A DNA stretch of 42,500 bases. Source: Prorocentrum cordatum. Taxonomy: Eukaryota; Sar; Dinophyceae; Prorocentrales; Prorocentraceae. Shown piece by piece: positions 23,101 to 34,909 of the stretch (positions are counted from its first letter, which is position 1; each line of letters opens with the position of its first letter). The stretch spans positions 162,501-205,000 of the forward strand of contig CAUYUJ010015306.1 in the NCBI GenBank assembly GCA_963575745.1. Direction: 5' to 3'. The notes under the pieces are model-generated. The model was not told the origin of the DNA, did not search any database, and saw only the letters and a list, made by a program, of their open reading frames with translations. A program made the translations under genes and the position numbers.

Positions 23101-26100
23101 TGGGGTTGAACGCTTTGTTTCCTTCTCAGGGCACTTCTCTCACATTGTGCATTCGACTCCCTCTTCGAGCGAGTGGGTGCGGCTGCTTGAAGCCGTGTTT
23201 GGCAAAGTCTCACGGTTGGGGTTGTCTTTGATTCGTGGTCATGGGTCCGACCCCGATGTTCAGGACACGCGTGGGTGAGGAGGGGGGGGGGGGCGATACG
23301 CGCCTCCCGACTTCACAGAACATTACGGATTTCTGGCACCGAGTCTGGCGTAATTGGTGCAAGATTCTGGCATCGGGAACACGAATCTGGCGCAACTTGC
23401 AATGGAACCCGGCCTCGATATCACACATCTGATCAACTTGGGTAATTATTCCAGCCTCTGTAGCGCGAATTCGGTGCAATGTGCGTGAATTCTGGCCTCG
23501 GGGAAGCGAGATTGGTGTAATGCGCGAAGGGATGTTGCCTCGGAGGCGTGAGTCTCTCATAAATCCTAGCGTGTCCCAGACTCACCAGACGTCAGGCAAC
23601 GCGATTCGGGCGTGGTGGCCAGGCTGCTTTTCGGTGCCCCCCTCCCCCGCGCGGACCTCCTCCCGCGGATAGCAACGCTTTTTATTCTAGGACGCAGGAG
23701 TTGCAACAATTTGAGACTGGAAGCGGAAACTAGCGCAAGAAGCTTCTGCCGCACAGCTTGGTGGCCCCCAAGGGGGCCAGCGGGCTCCTCCTCCTGCTTT
23801 TCCTCCTATTCCTCCTCTTCCTCCTCCTCTCCTTGTTGTCCTCCTGCTGCTCCTGCTCCTGCTCCTGCCCCTTCTTCTCTGCCTCCTCCTATCTTCTCGC
23901 CGTCCTCCTTATTATCGTCCTCCTCCCTCCTGCCTTCTCGTCATCCCGTCCCATGCTCCTCCTGCTCCTCTTCCTCGAGCCTCGCCGCGCAAACTCGAAG
24001 GAACGACCGTCCGATTCGTCATCCTACGTTGCCTCGTCCTCATCCTCCTCGTCCCTGCAGGACGCCCAGGTCTCGTTGCATCGCCTCCGTGGCCCAAGGG
24101 CTGGCCACGAGGGCACAAGCGGTCTTGATAAGTCCTCCTCCTTTCTTCCTCCTCCCCACCACCTCTGCCCCCTTTACTCCCCTCATTACTTCTACAATCT
24201 CGTGTCCCCTGTCTTCTCCCACTCCCCACCCCTCCCCTCCTCTCAATCAATAGCCAATGTCTCATCCCTGCCGCACCACCAGACGTGTCTGTAGGCGGGG
24301 TGCGGGGTCGGGCGTTTCGCTTAAGATGGCCCTACAGCAAAGATCGGACCCGAAGTTTGACACTTCCAACAATTACACGGATGTAGGGCCGGGCGTTTTC
24401 AAAGTGTGGTTCTCGCCTCAGCGCCGCGCACATGCATCTTTAAGAAGTGTCCCAGCAACAGTTCCACGGATGGATAGCAAGTGGTTTTCGACATGAGGAT
24501 ATGATTGTAGCATTTGCCAGATTATGTACACATTGTTCTAGTAGTCACGCTGACGGATAACCCTTGGTATTCGCAATGTGTCTCCCGCCTTAGCGTTGCG
24601 CGCATCCGCCTTACTCGTTTCCAGTCTGAATTGTAATTGTTGGAAACGTGCAATTGAGTCACACGGATGGAGGCAGGCACGTTTCCAAAATGGAGATGTC
24701 GTTTGGGATTGTTTCGCGAAGTGTTACCACATGTGTAAGAGCTGTTCGGCTGGTACGCGGTGGGGGACGGCTCTTTTTTTTCAATTTGGGGCCTTCGTTT
24801 GAGTCATAATTTCGTCTGCAGACCAGAAGTCATGCTATGTGGAACGATTGCAGTGTTGCAGGGAGTGTTTCTTCTAAGCGGAGATGTCGTTGGGCATGTC
24901 CTTCAATGTTAAAAGCCCCACCATATTTCCTGCTCGAAGGATGCAGGGTGGTCTCCTTCAAAACAGAGCCCCCGCCTGAATTGCGGGCTCATGACGTTCG
25001 TCCTTCAAGAGGCGCAGGTGGCTCATCCAGTGAGGAAGAATGACTTGTAGGAATTAGCGGGGAAAGGGTTTGGGACGGGAGGGTGAATTGCAGCGTCGTT
25101 GATCTTGGGCTTATTCTGGCCTGCCTTCAACTTATCATCGTAGAATCGTGCTTCTCATCCTCCTCATCCCCTCTTCCCCGTCCCCCTCCTCACCTCCTGA
25201 TCTTCTCCTCTCCCTCACATCCTCCTCATCCTCTCCTTGATCCAACCCTTTCCTCCATTCTCTATCATACCATCCTCCTTCACTCTGTTTCCCCTCGCCA
25301 CCCTGCTCCTCCTTTCGATCCCGCGGCCTAAGCCACGGCATAGGATGTAGATTTGGAGTGGAAGCGACGAAGGTTAGCGGAGAGGACAGTGATGTGGTCA
25401 GTGCGCATGGCCAGTTTATTTTGCCAGTCCACGTGATGCATGCACAGGGGTCATTAAGTTGAGTCAGACATGTTTCGGTCCAGAGCGGCAACGCCTTTTC
25501 GGGTGCACCGTTGAATGTCAGTGTGATTGTCCATCAGACTCTGCTCTTCTCTCCCGCAGCAAACAGCTGCAGAAGTGTACAGCCCTATCTTCCCTAGGCA
25601 TTTCTACCCACAGCACGGGTCATATGCGGGTGTGGATTGTTCTCTTTGTGCCGAGTACCACATTATGTTCTCTTCCCTAGCAGTGACGACGTCCATGCAA
25701 TATGTGTGTATATCCGCATTGGCCCGAAGAATGGCGTCCTCATCACAGAGTATACCGTCACTGGCTTGAAGGACGTGTTAGAAGGCAAATGGAGCGGGTA
25801 CCCGATGGGAGTTGGTTCGCTTGGGTTGCATGCTTGCGCAGGTCAGTTGTTCTGATGTATGTTTCGTTCTGAATTCTTACGACAAGTACTGCATCAGTTG
25901 TTTCGTCGTATCTTTACAGCCTGAAGTCTTACAACACGTGTAGCGGGTCAGGTGGTCATTATGTTTCGACGTATGGCGTCGATTGTTCTGACGAGTTTAG
26001 GAATGCTGTAAGTTATGTGCGCTGTTCTGAAGTAGGGTTCAGCTTTCCAACGCGCAGTGCATTCATTTGGATGCAGTCTTAGATTCCATATGGTCCCCAT

Positions 26101-29100
26101 ATGCCTTTGGTCTATTCCTTCCCAGGAGGTCCCAGCAGTGCTCCAATACTTACATGCCATCACATCCAGCCAACACCTTTAGACATCAATGCCTTCTCTT
26201 CAACACGCCATCGAGACCTTGCGTTTCGTGTTTCCCATACCCACGACATGCCTTTGCGCCCAAGCTAGCTAGAACTTCTGCGCGCGCGAAGCGCGAGATG
26301 GTTCTGCTGTGTGTATGTATACAGGTATCTTGCACGAGGGATAGCATGGTGGGCTTACGCGCTCAGTTTCAGACCCCCAGGCTCGCAGTGGGCAAACCAG
26401 GTCGACATCATGCAGAAAGATGAAGTCGAGAGTTCGAGCCGTGATTGATGCCACTGCGAGTTGGTTGTGCCGTTTCGACGGGGGTGGCCGAACGTCTGTT
26501 GCCGCTTTTGCCAGCCCACATTTGTTTCACACGCCTATCGCCAAGAGAACAACAGGCGTGGATATTGTATGCCGGCGTTCGCTCAGGTACAACTTGACCG
26601 CACCGCCGAAGGTTTCCGCCACGGTGCCTCTAGCGATGAGCGGAATCATCGAGGCCTTGATATGTGTCATTGTTAAATCGCGTGTTATTCAGCGATTCCG
26701 CTTATAATGTTATGATTGCTTTGCACAACCATCTTGTATATACGACGAGCAGGTGTGACCACCCGCATACTTACAGTATTGTTGCGAACTTGCAAGTTTG
26801 AGAACGTTCAAGCTGGTGGCGTGCTTATGAAGTGTTCATATGGCATGGTCTGTTCTAGAGTGTGTTGTACCAAATGCCTGCACTTGATTCGCACAAGCAA
26901 GCGGTAATGCCGCGACGCTCATGCAGATGCTATTTAGACACGCCGTATGGGCGAGATGCGTTGACCAGTGACGTAAATGAACCTGACGAATGGCCTTCGG
27001 CCCATCCCGCCACCGTGCCTGTGTTGTTTGTCAGAGTTTTCAGGGATGCTTCTTGGGGTCTCTTCGGAGAGCTTGGGAGGGCCATTGGGAAGCAGTTTTT
27101 CAGCATCGCGACTGCCTCTGGGCCTTTTGGGAGCATCCTCGGAGCCTCTTGGGGCTCTCTGGGGCTTCCTGGGGGCTTCTCGGGGCCGAAGGCTCGACAT
27201 GTCCGTTCGGGCGCCTTGGTTTTCTTTTGGGTCTGTCTTGAGAGCCGTCGGCCGTCTTCCAGGCCTCAGGGGCCGTCATGGGGACTCTGGGAGGCATCTG
27301 GGGGCGTCTTCGGGGGGTCTTCGTGGCTTCTTGGGCCGCCTTGGAGCATCGGGCAGCAGAAAGGTGCGAACGCTGAAATCCTTCAAACACCGATGGACAA
27401 ATTGTGAGTGTTGCCTCGTGTGGCCCTCTTGGGAGGCCTCTTGGAGGCCTCTGGGGGTGTCATGGAGGTATCTTGGACCGTCTTGGAGCCGTGTTGGGCG
27501 TCTTGGAGCGATCTTTCGGCGACTCGGAGCATTCTTCAACCATCTTGGAGGTCTCTTGGGTCTCTCTTGGCCCGTTTTGGAGCCGTCTTGGGCCCCAAAA
27601 ATCATGCGACATGCGGCGGGGAACCTCGACAATCAGATGTCGCTTTGGGGCGGGCTTGGACGTCCTTGGAGCCAACTTGGGCACCCAGAAGCCCGTCGGA
27701 AGCGAACGAGCGATGAAGCAACATGCATTTAACGCATTCAGGTTTTGCGTGCGTTTGGCTTCTCGGGGCGGGAGGCGTCCTGGGGAGGCTCCCAGGCCAC
27801 GTGCAGAAATCTGGCTTTGTGTTCTATTGAAGGCATGGTCGACGCCATTTTGAATCAACCTGGGCCAGATTGCACAACATTGAAGGCCACATCAGAGCAG
27901 ACGTATGGCTCTGGACCCACGCGCCTCCCAATACTGACACCGAGGTGCCCACATCTCTGAACACAATGGGATGTATAATTTCTGTTGACTGGAAAAGAAG
28001 AGTTCAGCAATTCGCGCTGCCTTTCGGTGTAAGCTCATCGGTTCAGCCATTGCGCAAAGAGTCAGGAGAGATCTGGGGGGGCCTCTTGGAGCGCTTCTGT
28101 GCCTCTCTTGGGGCCCGATCGTGCGATCTTGGAGCCATCTCGAGTTCCCAGGCGCCAATCGATCACAAACCTGCCGTCAAGCAACATACACTTAGCAACC
28201 ACATGTGGTTTAATGAATATGGCCTCTTGGGGGGTGTCCTTGGGAGGCTCCGAGACCACATCGAGTCGTCTTACGGTGGTTTAGCGGTCTCGCGGAGGCA
28301 TGTTGGATGACACCGTAAACCGGATTGGTTTAGGTTGTGCAATATTCGAGGCCATATTGGGCTATTCGGGGCCCTCTTGGAGCTTTCCTGGGCCATCTTG
28401 GACGCTCTATGGGTTGCGCCTTCTCCCATCTCCAGACCCAGCGAGGAAACATTGGGATATTTGAACTTCCCGACGGGAACACCACAAGCTGGCGCATTCA
28501 CTACTGCCTGCCCTGCCGCCTTGTAAGTCGCACCAGCGACACAGCATAGGCAGAGGTCACCATCGGATGAACACCCACCGGGTCGCCAGGCGCTCTTTCC
28601 CCGAGTTGTGCCACGCGTGCCGCATGCGCCACGTGCACCAAGTGCGCCATGTGCCGCAGGGACCCAAGCGTGCCTTTCGCGTCCGATGATCCGCGCACGC
28701 CGTGGGTGCCCCGTGCTCCAGGTGCGCGGCGCGCGCGGGGTGGGCCATGTGCGCGCTGGCTGGGTCCGTCGCGGTTTCGACCTGTGGCCACCCGTGGGCG
28801 CCTCTTGAACGCCACGTGCGCTGGCTGGGTCTGCCGAGGTGTCGGCTGGTGGCCGCCTGCGGGTCTGCAGAGGTTTCGCCGCGTGCGTCGGACGGGCGGG
28901 CGCGCGTGCGGCGTAGCGCGCGGGCGAGACGGCGGGCGAATGGGCGTGCGAGCGGGGGCGTTGGGCGGACAGGCGGGCGCGCGGGCGTGCGGGCGGGCGT
29001 GGGCGCGTACAGTGCAGCAGGAGCCACCCCCGTTGTCACGCCACGCTTTCGGCAGAGTGCTGGTTGCTGTTGCTCCTCAGGTGCGGACACGTGACCGCAG

Positions 29101-30532
29101 GAGTGGCCTAGCATATGTTCTGCCACCTTGCGTTGCTACATGTCTAGTAGGGGTGGAATCGAAGTAGGATTTGGCCCGCCCACTTGCGAAGCCGCGTGAC
29201 GAGTAGTATGATCTACTAGTATGTGGATCGCCTCCCTCTCCGCGCTGCAAAGTGACACTTGGAACTCACTAGAAAGGTGCCCATCTCCCTGCGTTGCCAT
29301 GCGACATGTGACATCGGATGGTATGTGACCCGCCACGTTGCGATGTGACGTGACGAGTACAACATTGTAGTGCGTGTTCTCCCCCGGCTGCGTTACATTG
29401 TAGCCAGTGATGCAGAATCGGTGTCTTTCCCATTTAGTTATTGCGTGCCAGTAAAACACAACCGAAGTTGTTTCAGTTTCTTGTTTTCCCACGCGACGGT
29501 AGAGTATATCCAGTAGGCAGTCCGCCCGTTTGCGTTGCCACGCGGTGGGTAGATTACCCCTAGGTTTGTTTCGCCCCGAGGCGTTTCCGTGTAACGAGTA
29601 ATACAGCATGATAGGTGCGGCCGCCCTCTGCGATGCCGTACCATTGGTCGAGTAGATTCGTGCGGGCGTCTTACGGACGTCATGCATATACATCGGAGTT
29701 TATGAATCTTCCAGAGTATTACCGCGGGGTTCTGAATATCCCACCCCCCCCCTAATTAGTTTCACGGATGCCCACCCACCCCACATCTTACCTCAATTCA
29801 CCTAGGAATATGTTTTGGATGAGACGGCACGCGGAGCGTCAAGAATTCAAGAACGCGGTATACAGTACAAGACATCAGTCCGATTCACCTTCATTGGGGC
29901 TGTTGTACATGGCGAGACATATCACACACATTCTCTTGGCGGAGGTGGTGCAGACGATTCGGGGTTCTTTTGGGGTGTTCTTGGGAGCTTTTGGCGCCCT
30001 CTTCGGGCTTTTCTGGGTTTCTGTTGGGCCAAGCTTGAAGCCTCAGATGCCGATCCAAACCGAACCGACCGACACAATCTGGAATCAGACACGAGTGACG
30101 ACAGCGCGCGGTCCCCAAGGCAATCTGTTATTGCAACACGTGTGGAGCCCCATGCGTGTGGAGTTCCATGCGTCTTGAGCCCCGTGTGCGTGCGTGTGCG
30201 TGTGATCGTGTTTGTGTTTGTGTGTGTGTGTTTGTGTGTGTGTGTACGTGCGTGCGTGCGTGCGCGCGCGCGCGTGCGCGCGCGTGTGCGCGTGCGCGTG
30301 CGCGTGCGCGTGCGCGTGCGCGTGCGCTTGTGTGTGTGTATGTGTGCGTGCGTGTGTGCGTGCGCGCGTGCGCGCGCGTGCGTGCGTGCGTGCGTGCCTT
30401 TCGCAGTGCCTCTGCGTGTTACGCTTCGCCTGCCGCTCGCTTGACCCACATTGTGATGAAACGACTCGAGGCGCGTGTCCGTCGAGGTTGAAAAGTGTGT
30501 GTGTGTGTGCGTGTGTGTGTGTGTCTGCGTGT

Positions 30533-30565
<33 letters not shown>

Positions 30566-33500
30566 GGGACCATGTGTGCAAAACCCTATGTGTTTGGAAC
30601 CTCGGGTGTGCAGCCCTATACCTTCGTGTGTGTGAGAGGTACATCTTGCGTCCCATCTGCGCGCCGGAGAACAAGTGTGTGTGTGTGTGTGTGCGCTAGC
30701 ATGTGCGGGGGCCCATGTGTGCAAGACCCTGTGTGTTTGGAACTCTGCATATGTAGCCCTATGCGTTGGTGCCTGTAGTGCACCGTTGTGGAGCCCCATG
30801 TGTGTGTGTGTGTGCCTGTGTGAGCCCGTGTGTTTGACCCCCGTGGCTTTTGCGCTCTTGCGCCGCTCGCGCCTCGCCTCTCGCCTGCATGCCGGATCCC
30901 CCCCCGCGGCGCCTTTTCGGCTCACCGCCGGCCTTCGTCCCTCCGCCTCTCAGCCTCTTGGCCTGGCGCTCTCGCGTTGCTGCTCTCGCTCGACGGTTCT
31001 GCATGCGCCTGACCTTTGCGGCCCGGCTGCCGGCCTTGTCCCTTCGCGACATTTACGTCGGCAGCCCGTCGCTCCGCGTTTGGGCGGTAAAGTAACGCCT
31101 AGGCCTCGACCATTTGATGTCTAAGACAGCCTGAAATAGGGAGGTCCAACAAGGATTCCAGAACTCACTGAGCACGTTCCACTACGCGCAAAGTGCCCAC
31201 TCGCAAACGTCCGAAAAGCACATCTGCATCGACGTAATGTATCGTGAATCCCCTATGGCGTATCCAGGCCATCTGCGAGCACTTAATTTGTGAGTAGTGC
31301 AACGCGCTTGTCTAAGAAAGGTCCAGATAGGGAGGGCCAGCCGCTGCGTCTCTTCTGCACCGAGATGTTCACGTTTATTGAGCACGTGTTTTACTTGCAC
31401 GTTAACTGTTTCGTTCGAGTTTGGTTTCAGCTCGTGCACGTACGCTGCCTTGGCGCACGGGGCCCACAGAACAATGCAGGAGTCGATGGGCTGACCATGA
31501 GAGAGGAAGATCATCGGAAATTGGAACATATACATTACCAGTGGCGTGCTGTTTTTCAATCCCTGGCTTTTTTGAGGGTCAGGAACGACGTCGGGGTGGT
31601 GTGGTGTATAGATTATAGATGCTCCCCCGTTTTCCTGGGGAAATGCGAAAATACATACACCACCATCCCATATACACCAGGACCCGCTTTCTTGTACGAG
31701 TTTCAGTGCAGGGCCTGAAACAGCGTCGGTGTATAGAGTTCGATTCCCTAGATCAGGAATAGAAGACAAACAGCAGCGAAGCGTCCTGGTTTGCCGATAG
31801 GCCTACTGACGAGGTGTCAAGCACCTTTTGTGGTTTGCACGAAGTGTTCGTAGAACCTTTCTGGCCAAGACCGTCTTGTGTTAATGCATTGGGCTGATGC
31901 TATAAGAAAATTGTGTTTGTCACCACCCACCAAACCACCCCAACACAACCCGAAGGCCTCAATTTGCCCTCCATTTCCAGTTGGGGGGGGGTCCAGAAAC
32001 ATCGACAAAAAACATGGAGCCCATACCTCCCCAAACCCGAAATTCGGGTCTTTGGGTTGGTTTGGAGTGGTCTGGAAGGTAGTCATTTGTTATCAGAACA
32101 TCTCCCTCCTCCCTCCTCCTCCCTCCTCCTCCTCCTCTTCCTCCTCCTCCTCCTCCTCCTCCTCCTCCTCCTCCTCCCCCTCCTCCTTCTCCTCCTCTTT
32201 TCCTCCTCCTCCTTCCCCTCCTCCTCCTCCTCCTCCTCCTCCTCCTCCTCCTCCTCCTCCTCCTAGACCCGTGGTGCGGGATGCCGTTGGGGGCCCTGCG
32301 CCAGGGGGTGAGGTGCTGGTCGCTCCCAGTCTCTCTGGTGTAAAAATCGTGTGGGCCGCCACCCAAGCGCCCGGTGCTCATACCTATTGGGTTGCTTGGG
32401 GGCCCGAGTGTTTTCTGCCAGTGCCAGTGTGTAGCAAAGTTGCAGCCACTCAGGCATGCCGCCCAGCGAATCCTAAGGTAGTAGTCAGACCACTCGTACC
32501 TTCGTTCGCCTAGGGATGTCAGTCAGTCAGTCTCCTCCTCCTCCTCCTCCTCCTCCTCCGTATTCGTTATCAGAACATCTTCTAATTCTAAGAGCATGTC
32601 GCGCTGTGGCTACAGTAACGCCGGGGCGCTCGGTCCTGGCTCGAGGGAGGGAGGAGCAAAAACATGGGGGAGGACCGGAGTGGGACGACGAGGAAGGATC
32701 ACCAGGAGGAGGAGGAGAAGGAGGCGGAGGCGGAGGAAGAGGAGGTTGAGGAGGATCGATACCACGGAGGAGGAGCGAGAGGATGAGGGAGTGTCAGGAG
32801 CAGTAGAGATGAGCAGGAGGGATCGTGAGCAGGAGGAGGAGGAGCGAGTACCAGAATTTGTAATACGTCCCCCTCATCCTCCCCCTTCCCCTCCTCTTCT
32901 CATCCTCCCTCCTGCATCCTACGTCTTCGTCTTCGCTCCCCGTCGAAGTCGGTCAATGGACATCTCGTGAATCGCATTCAGACCAGGATTTGGAGGCGGA
33001 TCTACAGCCCTCGGTGGTGAGGGGCCTTTTAAACCAACAAAGCATTGCCCTCGGCGGCCAGCACACGCCCATCTCACGGATGGTGCACCGCAGGGAGTTT
33101 TGGTTTGGGACCAGAAGGGCATACCGGGGCGTGGCATCATAAGCGTCGTTGCACGACGCAGAAGCGTATTGCATTGCTTCCCAATCCGCTTCCCTCAGAA
33201 GTTTTCTGCCCAGCCTGCCTTGATACAGACTGAGACCCGTGATCTCGTGGGACATTGAAGGCCCAAGCTTTGGACCTCTGCAGACGGTTGCGGGAAGGAC
33301 AGGGTGCTAGGCAAGCAAGTTTTCGTGAGAGGGGGGTTCGGGGACCTCTGCACTTGCACAGTTCCGCATCTGGATTTGTCGGTTCTCTCGGAGACTTCAG
33401 CATTTTAGGGCGATTTGTAAGGGGCTTGCCACGGCGCACGTCATTCAAGCTGTTGCAGACTGAGGTGATCTGGGAGACGCGCGCCATTCGAGCTCATGCG

Positions 33501-34877
33501 AAGCTGGCAATCGGCCCAGCCCCCCTTGGCACAGCTGTTTTCAGGTCCAGGCCTTGGTGTGGAACAGCGAGAGGTGTGCTCTGGTCTCGCAGATCCAGGC
33601 CTTGGTGTGGAACAGCGAGAGGTGTGCTCTGGTAGACGCGCTTGTTTCAGAGAGTTCTCGGCGCGACAGTATCGATGCTCCAAGACGTTTTGTGGGACAA
33701 CGTTTTGTTTTTCAAGCGGTTCTGTGGATCAACGCCGCGTTCCACAACGTTCTGCAATATCGATATTGTCGCGCCGAAATGCAAACGCGTGGTCCAGAGA
33801 ACTCGCCCCGCTGTTCCAGACAAGGGCCTCGATCTGCGAGAGCGGTGCCTTCACTAATCGTCCACATTCTTGTCAGAACTACCCGTTTGGAAGGGGTGAC
33901 TGCAGTGCGCGGCCCCACGCGCCTTCGCACATTGTTCCAAGCGCACCAGCCATCAGTTTTCTATGGCTGTTTGCATGTCTCTGCGCTCAGGTTTGAGAGG
34001 TTCCTTCTTTTTTGCTAGAGACCGATGTCGCAACAGTCGATAAAATCCCTCCGCGGCGCTTTATGCTAGTATCGGTTGCGACGGGTAGATCGAGTGGCTT
34101 GGTTGCGCCAGCACGCTTCCCTCGTGCGCGTGCATCATGTGACGTGTCGCGTGAATGCTTTCGACAGCAGCTTGCGGCACAGTGCGCGCGTTCAGCCGTG
34201 CTCTGATTCGATGCCCCCCACGCTGCGCGTATTCCTCTTGTTCTTGCCCCTCGTGCGTGCCAGCCCTCCGAAAAGTCACCGCTGCTCACCAACTGCATGC
34301 TTCGTACAGCGACCCCGACCGTTGCATCTCAGGACTACCCCCGAGTCAAACGTTCAACCTGGGCCAAAAGGGACCACGCCCCAACACAAGGTGGACACTC
34401 TATTCTGAGCGCGTCCTACCTGAATAGTGCGTTAACCGTCGATTGTGTCCCATTGGCGCGCCTGAGAAATGTGTGTCTGTATGTCTGTGTGTGTGTCTGT
34501 GGGTGGAGCCCTATGTCCTATGTTTGTGGAGCTCCATGTGCGTGCAGCCCCACGTGCGTGGAAGTCCGAGTGCGTGGACGACCACGCGCAATTGTATGGA
34601 ACCCGTGTGTGTGTGTGTGCGGGGGGAACATCTACGTGCGGGACTTCACGTGTGCGTGTGTGTTTGCGAGTGTGACCCCGACTCATGTAGAGACCCAGTT
34701 GTGTCCTCGCTGAACTTGCAGCCCCCAAGTGAGGAACCCAAAGCTCATTGAGCCCCGAGCGTGTGAAACATTATGTTTGTGGAATCCAACGTGCGTGGAT
34801 CCCCATGTGCGTGTGGGACTCCATGTGTATGCGTGTGCCTGTGCGTGTGCGTGTGCGTGTGTGTGTGTGTGGGGGGG

Positions 34878-34909
<32 letters not shown>

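Larger units (their letters stand above)
21842..25729 (+). other. Intron 5 (GC...AG), 3.9 kb
   Basis: Contains a GGA tract, MITE copy B (22387-22511), CT-rich stretches, a degenerate 42-bp minisatellite (23300-23560) and CTC/CT-rich DNA at 23780-23960 and 25140-25330. From 24000 to 25130 and from 25340 to 25729 the sequence is mixed. The only structure seen there is a perfect 14-bp inverted pair at 24364-24377 and 24632-24645. Confidence 0.65.

Noticed and set aside
25560-26182. Three-exon chain 25560-25618, 25681-25841, 26058-26182 with matching phases
   Set aside because: The middle part overlaps the chaperone exon 25730-25797, whose boundaries fit exon 5 and exon 7 and the family sequence; the chain was a chance alternative.
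26420-26520. tRNA-like gttcgagcc at 26431 and similar B-box words at 15548 and 36166
   Set aside because: No A-box at the right distance and no cloverleaf could be drawn.
29136-29693. 185-codon minus-strand frame
   Set aside because: The whole region is a degenerate 60-bp repeat, which explains the open frame.
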